Source of the DNA: Diphasiastrum complanatum
Taxonomy: Eukaryota > Streptophyta > Lycopodiopsida > Lycopodiales > Lycopodiaceae
Reading direction: 5' to 3'
Length of the DNA: 64,000 bases
Assembly (NCBI GenBank): GCA_029204225.1
Contig: CM055111.1
Coordinates: 9,619,000 to 9,682,999, forward strand
The translations under genes and the position numbers were made by a program. The notes below the pieces were generated by a model. That model saw only the letters and a program-made list of their open reading frames with translations. It ran no database searches and was not told where the DNA came from. Below are positions 37,287-48,209 of the stretch, one piece after another. Position 1 is the first letter of the stretch. Every line of letters begins with the position of its first letter.

Positions 37287-37634
37287 TCATACAGAACTCA
37301 TGAGCACAGAGAACAAACTACCGTTGCATTTGAAGCCGTGGGGGACATAGTTGTTGTAACCGCAAATCTTCGGTACTTTTAAAGCGTTTCCAATGTTAAT
37401 CGAAGAAATCTGTTTCTTCGCTGCAATCAGAGTATCGCACAGACATTGAGCTTTTCCCTGAAATGGCTTGAGTGAATTGCAGCAACTTTTTGAGGGCATC
37501 TTCTGCTGATTGCCAACGGCCGTGAGGCACTGACCCAGGACCCCGTAGTTTTTGGGATTGCACTGAGCATTGGCGGCCGAAGACAGCAGCAATACAACGA
37601 TCATCAAACAGAAAGCTAACTTCAGAAATGCCAT
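37287..37634 (-). CDS. Secreted non-specific lipid-transfer-like protein, 115 aa
   Basis: Non-specific lipid-transfer proteins are small secreted carriers of fatty acids and other lipids, used in cuticle and suberin build-up and in defence. The start is the ATG at 37634: it gives a clean signal peptide (MAFLKLAFCLMIVVLLLSSA, cleavage after ANA near residue 23) and lies about 60 bases downstream of a TATA box. The longer open frame upstream crosses the promoter. The mature protein has exactly eight cysteines in the C-C-CC-CXC-C-C pattern. Spacing is C-x10-C-x14-CC-x11-CXC-x24-C-x11-C, so the CC-to-CXC loop is much shorter than in type-1 proteins (usually 19). No GPI signal is evident at the C-terminus. 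Single exon as far as I can see; the frame is intact. Confidence 0.88.
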   Translation of the reverse strand: MAFLKLAFCLMIVVLLLSSAANAQCNPKNYGVLGQCLTAVGNQQKMPSKSCCNSLKPFQGKAQCLCDTLIAAKKQISSINIGNALKVPKICGYNNYVPHGFKCNGSLFSVLMSSV

Positions 37635-37694
37635 TGTACCTTCAACTTGTCTACCCGGAAAACAGACTTGTATCTTACTTCGGCAGACACTACA

Positions 37695-37703
37695 GTATAT
37701 ATA
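37695..37703 (-). promoter_or_regulatory. TATA box of the lipid-transfer-like gene
   Basis: TATATATAC on the minus strand, 61-69 bases upstream of the chosen ATG, predicting a 5' leader of about 30-35 bases. Confidence 0.6.
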
Positions 37704-38189
37704 GGCAAATAGAATTGTAATCTGGATGCAAGAAGAAACCAAGGAAGGACTCCGGAGTCCGAAGGAGGCAAGAAAGCGGTAGTGGTACATCACATGAAGC
37801 ATTGATATGATCAGAGGAGAGAGGTACATTGTGTAAATGCTTACCGAAAGAAGTTGTTGAACGTCGTGTCGAAGACTCTAAGTGGCAAGTGCACCTCAAA
37901 TAAGCCCATCTGGCATCAATCTGCAACAAATGGTCAGCAATTTCCCACACAGTAAGCTACCTATAACGTCACACGCGTCAGCTCCGGTCCTATGAAAAAG
38001 AATGAGGGAAGCTTGTGAATGGGCAGAAATCTAGAAGAGATATCATCTGACAGCCTCCCGAGTCCCATCAGCATCCGGGATCAGGCTTCAACAGATCGGC
38101 AAAAATAAATATCTTCGCCATTAATATTGCAGATAGTCCATACTTTCTTACAGCTAGCCAGTCTATACTAAAAACAAGAGCTCCCCTGC
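37704..38189. other. Upstream region of the lipid-transfer-like gene
   Basis: No gene. It includes an ACGTCACACGCGTCAG stretch near 37967 that could hold ACGT-core promoter sites; this is weak. Confidence 0.3.
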
Positions 38190-38590
38190 CCAGGTGAGAA
38201 GGCCTCATACCCTCAAGCCACACTGTGCTAGTATCTCGTTGTTGCTTGAATTTGTATGGGTTTTCTTGGAACTCCTATTTAGTGTACTTCCAATCTTCTC
38301 TATCTATATGGGCGGGAAGTATTATGTGGATTTTGTCTATGTTGCTCTCGAGATGATATGGCCTAGCAACTATAGGCTTCAGCTCCAACTATCCTTTCAA
38401 ACACATTTTTCATGAAAGGCAAGGGAACATGGTCTTTGATGGTCACTGCATTGAGCTTCTTGTAGTCCACACAGATTTTAACTTTATCGTTTTTCTTAGG
38501 TACCCCCACAATTGGTGATACACAGTCTGTGTGCTCCATCTCGTAGATGAATCTTACATCTACAACCTTGGTTAATATTGACTAAACTAG
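38190..38590 (-). pseudogene. Ty3/gypsy reverse transcriptase fragment
   Basis: The minus strand at about 38395-38560 reads VRFIYEMEHTDCVSPIVGVP then KKNDKVKICVDYKKLNAVTI and KDHVPLPFMKNVFERIVGAE, which is the N-terminal RT block of Ty3/gypsy elements (the usual V-P-K-K-N-G-K-W-R-V-C-V-D-Y-R-x-L-N motif). Further on, the frame breaks where FLDGYSGYHQ would be expected. Only this part of RT remains. Confidence 0.8.
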
Positions 38591-40911
38591 TTGAAATCTT
38601 TCACACTCTCTCTTCAACTAGTTTTAGCTTATCCATAGAAATTTAATCCAAATTTAGAATGATCTCCATCCTAAGTATAGGCCTCCTTTTTAATGATATA
38701 AAGTAGTTTCCACAATTGATATAGAAAATAGTGTCCACTTGGGATGTTTCACTATTTCTTACATCAATTTTACATGTCAAGATGTAACTAGAACATGAAG
38801 AACCAAATAGAATGTAAATGAGATGATTCCTCCATGCTATAAAATTTGAACTCTTTGGAAAATTACAGCAACCAAACAACAAATGTGAGTGATCAACCAA
38901 TGCTTGCTTGCCTCCTCTATCTCCTCTTTGTCCTTTCTTGCCATGTATCCACCATGAAAGTCCATGAATGGGCCTCCATCTCCATCTTGCCACAAGATAT
39001 CATTATACCTTGATGACTTGATCATGAATGAGTAATATAATGAACCTCCAATAGCTTTACTTCCATAAGCAAAATCAGCCAAGAATGCTAGTACAAATCC
39101 AACATCAAAATGATGCTCACCAATGTAACTAGTTTTACCATATTTGACAATTTGCACAAATCCACATGAAATAGCTCAAACATGAGATAGAACAAGTAAA
39201 GTAAAATTGAACAACACTTCCTTGATGCTCCTTTGACCTTACTTGAGTCTTAAATAACCTACAAAAACAGATCCATAACATCTTTTCCAATTGGCTCTCC
39301 TTTGATGCTCTTGACTAGTTCCAAATTGCCAACTTCCCTTTTGACTTGTTGAAGCCCTTTGAGATCAACCTCTTGATCATCAACTTGACCATCAAAGTCA
39401 TTGAATAAACTTTGTTTTCCAGATCCATTACTTGATTTTACAGCATGATAACATCCATCCACTTGCATAGCTCCATCTACACAAGAAGATTCACCAAAAG
39501 ATTGATGCGAATGAAACACGAATGCTCGGCAGTTGTCGCCAATGTTGCATCCTGGATTGCTTGTATCGTTGGTGATGTTGGTGGTGTTGGCGTGTTAGCT
39601 CATATTGGTGGAGTGGCCACTAAATCTGTTTGGGCAATGTGTGAATCTGTGTCGGTGTCTGCAGCTAGAGATGTATCAGTTCCATCAGCACTCTGCACCA
39701 TCAATTGCATGATGTGGTGATGATTGCTGTTGGCCATATCTGACGTGGAGCCTTTGTCTTGTGAATCTTCTTCAGACTCTGTACCATCAGATTCTGCTTC
39801 ATCCGGAGAAGCATGTCAAGTCACTTGTATCTTTGGCCTTGCCCATAGTGATTGTGTTGGTGGGGCTTGGACCTGTGTAGTGGTGTCGGCTTGTTGAGTA
39901 GATGACTATTCTGCTGATGGATCTTTCTATAATGCCAAGGATGTGGGATGCTTCTTCAAAGTCAGCTTCAGGATGCTTGTGTTGGGTCACTTTGGAGATG
40001 GTCCTTGTGGAGATAGAGGGTCCTCTTTCTGAAAGTAGACTTCATCTTTCGTGGTGGCCCTTGTGGAGATAGAGGGTCCTCTTTCTAAAAGTAGACTTTG
40101 TCTTTCGTGGTGCTACCAAAATTTCCCATGCTTGGTCGACCATCATCAATTTCTCTCTGATCTTTGGATGGCTAGTCAATTGTTGCAGTGTGATATTTGT
40201 GAGAAGATAGCCAAGGATGGTTGATGTTTGCTTGTTCCTGATACAGTCACAGAGACAGTTGGAAACAAATTGGCCCCAATCATAAAGATTTTGATTGTGC
40301 AGTCATGAATCAGACATCACGTGGAAATTTTTCATTGGAATGCACAGTATCTTGGACTTATCGAGACCCTATGCGACTATTTTGAACATATCAAGAGACT
40401 GCATGGGGTTTAAGAAAATCGTACAACAAATGAAAAGGTGAGACACGTATATCTCATTTCAAACAACATGCGGTTATGCCATCAAGAGAGTCAATGACAA
40501 TGAGAGCACGAGCTTCGACTCTGATAACTCCTCCGATGAAAGAAGATGCCAAAAGGAACTACGCATAAAGCATAAGGACAAGCTTCATGATGATGCTTTC
40601 ACCTCTATGGCCAATAGCACTGATACAATTATATATGCCATTTGGTGGAAAGCGAAGTTTGCCTAGGCATCGAATACTAGGATGTTTACCTGCACAGATA
40701 AAGTATCCGCGTATTGTTAGAAGTTGATGCATTGCAAACACAGCTTGGTTAGGATCATAGGTTTGGGCATTGGGGTCAAGCACTTAAGCATTAGGATCAT
40801 ACACATAATATATGACTATCTTAGTGGAGTACCCTGGTTGAGTAGTGTCGTCCACATAATAAGTTGCCGGATCGATGGTATTGGGATCAAGTATCTATAT
40901 TTCTGGGTACT
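38591..40911. other. Unassigned region, possible transposon coding debris on the minus strand
   Basis: Minus-strand readings at about 40100-40310 (NLYDWGQFVSNCLCDCIRNK and LTSHPKIREKLMMVDQAWE) and 39799-39990 (HPEADFEEASHILGIIERSI) look protein-like but match no family I know. At 40560-40910 the minus strand has repeated DPN motifs (LDPNAQTYDPNQAVF). I cannot assign a function. A 56-bp tandem duplication is listed separately. Confidence 0.35.
40003..40113. repeat. 56-bp tandem duplication
   Basis: Two adjacent copies beginning CCTTGTGGAGATAGAGGGTC (40003 and 40059), with two or three differences. A recent local duplication. Confidence 0.85.
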
Positions 40912-41157
40912 TGCATGATCTTGCTGGTCATTTATTTTTGGAGCGTGAGGGCAAAAAAAGGTGTCACGACAATTTTCGTGTCACTTCTCGTCGTTTGACT
41001 TTCTCGTCGTCTGACTTTCTCCTGCTGTACCTTGAAAATTTTTCTTTCACGAATTTTTCGTGTTCATGTCATTTCATCAGGGTGTTCGCAAACATTTCGT
41101 CAGAGTGAGGGCTGAAAGCTAGCAAAGCTTTGATAATAGAAACGTTTTGTTTCTTCA
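40912..41157 (-). repeat. Truncated LTR, same family as 8588-9617
   Basis: Shares TTTGACTTTC-TCGTCGTCTGAC, CAGGGTGTTCGCAAACATTT, GAGGGCTGAAAGCTA and the terminal TTTGTTTCTTCA with the 8-kb LTR, ending at the same base. It lacks most of the LTR and two of the three internal TTCGCAAAC repeats. It abuts a copia integrase remnant, whose minus-strand frame runs on into it. Confidence 0.75.
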
Positions 41158-41159
41158 AA

Positions 41160-42130
41160 GATGTGAGAAAAGCAAAATGAGTCACTTTCACTTGCTTACC
41201 CTTCTCATCATATGTGAGCCGTGCATGCATTTGACTTTCCCTTGATGTTCTCCTTGGATTTTTACTTGATGAAGGTCCATCATCATCACCATCTAAAGTA
41301 GGATCCTTTACATCAACATCAAGAATGTTAGATCCATCCACATCAACATCAATAGTACTTGAAGACACTTTTGGAATGTTCCCCTCATAAAAAATGACAA
41401 ATCTACCAACAATCACTTTGTTACTAGAAGGAATGTAAACCTTGTAGGCTTTACTCACCTCAATATATCCAACAAAAATACCTTTCCTTGAAGATGGATC
41501 CTCCTTGGTCCTATCATAAAAAGTGATGTTGACATAGCATGTGCATTCAAAAGTTCTTAGAAAGTTGACACTCGGCCTCCTCTTGAATAGCATCTCAAAA
41601 GGTGTCCTTCCATCCAAAATAGCACTCGGCCACCTATTGCACAAGAAATTGGCACACAACAAAGCTTGAGTCCAAAATGGTTTATCAAAATTAGCAATTA
41701 ACCTCTTGGCTTTAGCACTTTCACATAAAATCCTATTCTTCTTTTTAGCCACTCCATTTTGTTGTGTGGTCCTTGGTGTTGTATACTCCCTCTTGATCCC
41801 ATGCTCATCACAAAAGGCCTTGAACTTGGTAGATATGTACTCACCAACATTGTCACTTCTTAAGCACTTGATCCTTGTGAAAAATTGGTTCTCCCTTGCA
41901 TTCTTGAACTTGACAAAGACATCATACACTTCATCTTTGCTGTTTAGTAGAAAGATCCAACAAAATCTACTAAAATCATCAATGAAAATTACATACATCT
42001 TAGCTCCACTATTGCTAATTGCAGTAATTCCATGAATATCCGAATGTACAATTTGAAAAGACATTGTAGATCTAGATGTAGATCTAGTATAAGGTAGTTG
42101 ATGTGACTTAGACAAAGCACAAGAGCATCA
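41160..42130 (-). pseudogene. Ty1/copia integrase, nearly complete domain
   Basis: The minus strand gives CSCALSKSHQLPYTRS (end of the zinc region), FQIVHSDIHGITAISNSGAK (first Asp), VIFIDDFSRFCWIFLL, CLRSDNVGEYIST (second Asp) and TTQQNGVAKKKNRILCESA, where the catalytic Glu of the usual VAERKN is replaced by Lys. It then runs through the C-terminal FECTCYVNITFYDRTK and the linker DGPSSSKNPRRTSRESQ. The frame is open for over 300 codons, so it decayed mainly by substitution and loss of the flanking domains. RT and RNase H are absent, being cut off by the truncated LTR. Confidence 0.88.
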
Positions 42131-42172
42131 TACTTCGCTTTGAATATCCATTTGCATGAAATCGATTTAGAA

Positions 42173-42421
42173 CTACTTCTTTTTTTCATTGTTGTATTTT
42201 AGAGTTTTGTAGTCCTTGATGAGATGGCCAGTCCTCTTAAAGTAATTGAAGAATAGTTTCTGCATTGGATGGAATGATGAAGTCTCTGAAGTTGATGGTG
42301 TGTTTGATACATGTTGTTGCATGTTGCTCCTCTTGTCAAGATAATCTGACACTAGTAGAAATAACAATATCGGAATACTATTGGTTGTGCACTTGCTGAA
42401 ATGATGCCTTGGTAGAAACAA
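42173..42421 (-). pseudogene. Copia gag zinc-knuckle remnant
   Basis: On the minus strand FNYFKRTGHLIKDYKTLKY occupies the place of a CX2CX4HX4C knuckle with two cysteines replaced (Phe/Tyr). It is followed by a poly-Lys stretch that runs straight towards the integrase remnant, so protease and most of gag are deleted. Confidence 0.55.
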
Positions 42422-42462
42422 GACTGATAATCTGCCATAAAAATGTAGATTACTGAACCACC

Positions 42463-42475
42463 CGCTCTAATACCA
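42463..42475 (-). other. Copia primer-binding site variant
   Basis: The minus strand reads TGGTATTAGAGCG beside TGTTGGAAAAC at 42476, a typical copia LTR edge. The LTR beyond it seems truncated by 42.6 kb. Confidence 0.55.
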
Positions 42476-42594
42476 TGTTGGAAAACTATGTGGGTTATCA
42501 AGAATATTGAATGATATCGGATCAAAGGAGCTCTGGTTAAAATAGATGCTGATATAAGATCGATGTTGGCAATGGTTGTTTTTTCTAGTTAAGT

Positions 42595-42955
42595 AAAAAT
42601 CAGGACACTGTATCACTTTCCACCACATAGGCTGAATATAGAGCTTTATGATTAGCAACACAAGAAGTGATTTGGATACAAGGGCTGCTTAGAGAGATTG
42701 GTGTAAAGCAAGCCAAAGGTACAATCATTTCTTATGATAGTCAGAGTGAAATTTAATTGGCTAAAAATCCTATGTTTCATGCTAGAACAAAGCAGATAGA
42801 AGTAAAATATCATTTTATATCAAGCTTTGTTCGAAAGACATGGATGTGATTCATTGTAGCATCGCTACACAAGTAGTTGATATATTCATGAAGTCGCTAA
42901 GCAAAGACAAATCTGAGGATTTTAGGCTAAAGCTTGGCATGGAATTGATATCTTG
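42595..42955 (+). pseudogene. Ty1/copia RNase H fragment
   Basis: The plus strand reads AEYRAL, LATQEVIWIQGLLREIGVKQ, the CDSQSA equivalent YDSQSEI, LAKNPMFHARTKQIEVKYHF and, frameshifted, the KSLSKDK end. In-frame stops at several places. It lies opposite in strand to the copia remnant just before it, so this is a separate element. Confidence 0.8.
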
Positions 42956-43139
42956 AAGACTGAACGGATTGATAGACATGCTTACTACATATTGCTTATA
43001 ACATCTTAGTAAAGTATACTTTATTTTAAGTTGAAAGCAACTATGCTATCATGGAGGCATGTTCCATGAGTAGTTAGCTTGATGATAGAATGTTGACGTT
43101 AATTATTGAGGTTCAAAGCAACCCAAATTGTCAACTTCT

Positions 43140-45807
43140 GATATGGTCCGATACATGGAGGAAAAGCTAAAACATGTAGATTTATGGTCATCAGGAACAT
43201 TGTATCCTATTGATCCATGTTCATTGCAACATCCATTTTCATTTGGTGAGTCAGTTAATAATCTATATGTGTCATGGTAAAATGGCCTTTTGGGCTACTG
43301 TGAGAAATTGATGCTCTATGGGAATGCACATTCAGTGCAAAGAATACATTATTTGGAAGAGGAATCAAGGAAAATATCAAAGGAGTGCGAAGAAGAATCT
43401 ACAAAGATGAAAACTTGTTTGGATGAAAATGAGATGTTCAAGGAGGAGATCCAAAGGTTGAAATCTTCTTTGCATCATTATACAACTAGTAGTGATGAGA
43501 TAAAAATTGCATTTCAATCCATGCGTATCTCATATTTGTCTCTTGTTAAAGATATGGATGTGCTCAACAGAAAGGAAAAGACTGGTAAACAAGGATATAT
43601 GTGATCTATCATCCAGAGGAGGTCATAGAAAAATATGAATCCATGCATTCAAGTAAGTTAAAGCTTAATTGGTATTGAATATTGCTTGAACTTTTTGATT
43701 CATTCATAATCACTAATTTTGTTATTTATTCATTTCAACTTTCTGTTGATTTGCTTATTATATATTGTTGTGAATACTATGAGTGTCCTAATTTCTACTG
43801 ACATTTTCATGAACATTATGTTTGCAATGCAGATCAGCATTGGTTGTTGAAGACCATTTGGCCGATGAGATTTCAATTGGAAACTCACTAGGCTCTATCT
43901 TGACTTCTAAATCTATGAAATCAATGTTAAGGCTTCAATTACTGATAGCATTATGGATGAAGTTGGAAAAATATTAAACACTACATTGCTTCAGGGGGCA
44001 TGTGACTTTTCTAGGATCAGTAGGGAAGCATATGCAACAATGTTTAAGATGATAAAGGAGGCATTTGAACAGGTAAATATTAAAAAGTTTCCAATCCCAC
44101 GACCATTTCATCTTAAAAAAAAGAGAGACATGTTAAACCATGGTATGCAGACAATAGTTGGTAATCCATCTCATATCAATGAAGTGTATTGCTCGAAAGG
44201 AGAAAGTCTAGCATACAACAACTCCAACAATTTATTTATTGACATTAATCAGTTATTAACATTCATCATAAATTTTTACGATATTACAAATGAGAATGTC
44301 AATAACAAGTTGATAGTTGTTCTCAAGTTAGATGAGTCTGAAATTATAAAAGGACAAAAAATGGAAAGAGTCAGTCTCACAATCATGAATGGAGCACTTT
44401 CAAATTCAAAAGACTCAGAAGGCCTCAATTTCAGTGTTCAATCAGAAAATGATATCTGGTGGTTGGCAGCATTTCAGGTATAGCAGTTCTTTCGCATAAT
44501 AAATAGGGATAATCATTTGAATATGGATTTTATATCTAAAATCTTCTCTGTGTTAATATTATGAGGCTAATCACGTTTTTGTATTCTCTTATAGGTGATG
44601 AAAGAAGACCATAACATTCTCTCATGGATATTTAATAGAACATCATATCCTGCTACCATAAAAAATCACATGGAGGGAGTTCCACTCAATATTTCTGGAA
44701 TTGGCACTTTCAACATTGAATGGCATTTAGCAGGAGATCTGAAGACATTAAAATGTATGTTCAATGTATGTCATGGTGCTAACTCTAAACACCCTTGTTT
44801 GTATTGCATGAAAACAACAAAAGACATCACAAGGAGTACAAGAATATCAAGAGATCGAGAAGATCCTAATTGGAAACCTGTACTGCCGATTCCTCTACAA
44901 AATGTTCATATCTATACATTGCATGCGGAGGTGCATACCATAGAAAAAATAATATATCTTCACATCTTGTTTGCATGGAATTCCGAGCCATAGGCCTCTG
45001 CGAAGGAAGCTATTTCCAGATTAGAGGATGTGTTATCCAAAGCAGGCTTACATAAAGGCCACATTAAAATAAAAAATTATGACAAGCTATTAGGTAAAAC
45101 AGGAAATATTCCATGCAAGTCGAGCATTGGAGGATCTAAAGCTCAAAGATTTTTATCAAATTATTCTGGCAAACAATCTAAGGTTCAATACACGGTTTGG
45201 AAAGAAATTATTGCAGCAACTCAATATTTCAAAGAAGAAGGTTCTACTCGTATACACAAAGTAGAAGTTTGAAAAAAGTTAGACAACATGTTGAAATACT
45301 TGAGAAAAGATAAATTTTCAAATATTGATGTTCAAATGATACAGAAAACAACCGATGAATTTGTGGATGCAGTTCAAACTGCATGGGGTATTGATCATAT
45401 AACACATTATATGGTAAGATTTTGATTTTAAACTACGATAAACAAATATGTGCAATTAAATTAGATACTTTTGGTACTGATTTAGATTATGTTTTTATGA
45501 CATGTAGCACATATTACGACATCATTCGACATTCTTTGCAAGAAATAGTAGAAGTCTTAGCATAGGGTCATCGCAAGGAATGGAAAAATCTCATTGGCAA
45601 GCAAGAGCGGCATTTCTTAAAAGTACACAACATGGCGGGACTAGCACAAAAAATAGCTATATACTGCAACTTTTTCAATGGTTTTACAAAAGAATCCAAA
45701 TTCGTCATAATACAAAATCGGCGGATTATAAAAAATTTCAAAAAGCATGCAAATTTATACAAGCCAGTAGGCTATGGACACACAATAAAATTTTGTATAT
45801 TAAATAA
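43140..45807 (+). pseudogene. Gene 1 of the four-gene block: DDE-like transposase candidate
   Basis: Exons: about 43140-43670 (with coiled-coil-like EEESRKISKECEEESTKMK), about 43833-44477, 44595-45413 and 45509-45807. Introns 44478-44594 and 45414-45508 keep GT-AG and phase. Candidate catalytic features are VVLKLDESEIIKGQ (first Asp), EWHLAGDLKTLKCMFNV (second Asp) and then SKHPCLYCMKTTKDI with a CXXC, followed by HAEVHTIEKIIYLH. This D...GD...HPCxxC layout resembles uncharacterised transposon proteins of animals and oomycetes that I recall, but I cannot name the family. Damage: TAA at 43278, frameshifts near 43605 and 43920, TAG at 44991, TGA at 45270. Its stop lies 20 bases from the end of the convergent gene 2. 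Confidence 0.6.
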
Positions 45808-45827
45808 AAATATCTACAAAGTACAAT

Positions 45828-47312
45828 TCAGCAGTATCTAATCTGCTTCTGATATTTTTTCCAATAAGAATCATGCAACAATTTTCTTTTTTTGAATGGA
45901 TCCAATAGTTCATAGTTTTCATGCTTACTCAGATCAACGTAAGCAGCATACACTGCAAAATGAGATGACATGAGCATGGAATTCACTGGTCCATATCCTA
46001 AAATTTTAGCTGCAAAAATCATTTTATGCACCTTATTGAAATTATGTCCTCCAAGAAAATGAGACAGTGCCTTGATTGCCATAATCATAGTTTCACCATG
46101 TTGACGAAACTTTGAATGGGCAACACTTATCTCATTATTCTTGAAGGACTTCAGATAGTGCCCCAGTGCATGATCTCTTGAAAATTCTCCAGTAGAATAT
46201 CTCTGCCCTCCTCGACGAATTGTGAAATCATCAAGGAAAATTGTTTCATGAAATGATAAAAAACAAAGTAAGCTCCAGTATATAATCTGACATAACAAAT
46301 CTACTAGTACTTGATAAGAGACAAAAACTTACGCATTCGGCTTTGTCTTCTCTGATTATTGTCTCTCCATCAATATTATGTCCACCTTTCGATGTCAATA
46401 TTGTTGGTGAATAGACAGTTGGCTGTGGAAAACCAAGTATACTTTGCATTCTAAGAAACTCCTCCTCAGAAGGCAGATTATCTTCTTTGTCGCGCATTTC
46501 CTCCACAGCCATTTTCAAGCAATCTGTCCCTGAATAAAACTTATCATTATGTACATCGTCAACACCAGGGAGAAGATCATTAGCATCAAAATCAATTATA
46601 TCCGAGAATTCATCAAGCTCTTTGCTCAAAATGCAAAGACTCTCAGCTTCAGTGAAGTCAAAAAGATCCAATATTGTCAAAAAGAAATTATTATCTATAT
46701 TATAAGTGGCAAAGTGATCAAAGATTTATCAAAAAGAGAAAGGGTAGTGGGTGTTCTAGGGCCTATAAAAGTAGCCCTATTTCGAGTAGGATCAAAATCA
46801 GAACAATCATCTAAATAAACACTCGTATCAATAAAAAAAATATCTATATCTACAATCTTTGACTTTTCAGACTTTGTACCACTAGAAAAAGCTGGTTCAG
46901 AAGTGGTGGGCACAGCCTCCGAATCGTCAAAAATATTTAACAAAAGGAAAAAAACAAAAGCAGATCGAAAATCGACAAATCTACATTTTTTTATTATGAA
47001 TTGGGCACTCATCTACAGACTTGAAAATATTATGTAACTTGGTAAACATTCTGTCAAGCTTAGCTTTATAGATATGCTTGTCGAGTGCCACCAGGTCCTG
47101 ATAATGAATCATGTCCTTATTCTGAGATCTAAATAGCGGAGTACTGAGCATGGACTTAAATCTGAGATATATCTCAAAAAATGCCTCCACACCAGGGCCC
47201 TCAGTTATAGAATAAAAAGAAAAGGAGAAAAAAGGGATTTGAAATAGTCCAACCTATCAGTAATACCAAATTCATTGAAAAAAGAAAGCAAACTGGATTC
47301 AAAATTAGACAT
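45828..47312 (-). pseudogene. Gene 2 of the four-gene block: unrecognised protein
   Basis: Read on the minus strand from ATG 47312 (MSNFESSLLSFFNEFGI). Pieces then appear in shifting frames: 47190-46981 (EAFFEIYLRFKSMLSTP), 47012-46695 (acidic, Ser/Thr-rich), 46680-46330 (FTEAESLCILSKELDEFSDI, KGGHNIDGETIIREDKAEC) and 46240-45828 (FSRDHALGHYLKSF, MAIKALSHFLGGHNFNKVHK, ending KKYQKQIRYC). A splice donor GTAAGTTTTT follows KAEC near 46331. No family recognised. Frameshifts near 46980 and 46720 indicate decay. It shares an inverted leader with gene 3. Confidence 0.45.
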
Positions 47313-47394
47313 TTTAAACAAAAATAACAGAACTAAAGTTCCAAATATCGCTCTCAGACGCAAACCGTAGGTCAAACAAGCATGTCAAGGCAAC

Positions 47395-48209
47395 GTGTGC
47401 TCAAGAGAGATATTTGAAGTTGGAGTATCGGATCCCAGCGCAAGAACACCGAGCAGAAAAGAAAAGGGATGCGAAGCGCGCTTGAATGCGACACCGGACA
47501 ATGCAGTATCAGATCCAGACGCATAATAGTCAACGAAAGGTAATGAGAGCAAGCGGCGCGCTTGAAATCGATATCCGGCAAAGCAATTGTAAATTTGTGT
47601 GAAAATCCGAGCCGAAAAAGACCTATTTATAAATTTTTTTTCACACGTGTGGAGGAGTGGCGAAGGAACACATGTCGACATGTGATTGGTCAAAATAAAT
47701 GCGCCGTACCTAGAGTGATTGATCTGAGATCTGTCACGTGCGAGAATGACACGCGTTGATAACGGATTCGCGCACGTGTCTCAGCCCACGTGGCCTCATA
47801 ATTGGGTCATCATTGTCAGTACGGACATTTCACGTGGCCTAATAATTTAACGACATGTGTCTTCGCCGTCTTTTCACACATGCAAAAATTTCGTATATAT
47901 GAGTCGGAATTGTCATTTTTTTTTGCAAAATTTTCACTTTTAGCTCCCGATATCCCTCTCAAGCGCACTCTTTCACCGTTCAAGCTTCCGTCCTCTCACA
48001 GTGATCTCGAGTCCGATACTGCTAGTAGTGCAATATCGCTTTCAAGCGCGCATCTCTTTTCTTCAAATAATCTGTGTAGATCTTGTGCTCAAAACTGATA
48101 TTCAGTTTTGGTATCGATCTCAAGCGCCCTTTCATCGCAATTTTTTTTGTTTTCATCCACTTTTGTTTTGTTCAAACTTCTTTTTGTTAATTTTGTTCTT
48201 CTAAGAATA
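47395..48209. promoter_or_regulatory. Divergent promoter region with inverted homologous arms
   Basis: It sits between gene 2 (-) and gene 3 (+). A TATA box lies on each strand: minus ATTTATAAATAG at 47623-47634 and plus TATATAT at 47894-47900, each about 315 bases from its ATG (47312 and 48210). Both leaders contain three spaced units of a GATAT/C..TCAAGCGC word (for example TTTCAAGCGCGC at 48041 and its inverse at 47474 and 47559), so the arms look like inverted copies. The centre (47641-47840) holds several CACGTG-type sites: TTCACACGTGTGG, GTCACGTGCG, GCACGTGTC, CCACGTGGCC and TCACGTGGCC. Confidence 0.6.

Noticed and set aside
37287-37829. 180-codon reading of the lipid-transfer gene
   Set aside because: The first 65 codons cross the TATA box and promoter; the ATG at 37634 gives the signal peptide and normal length.
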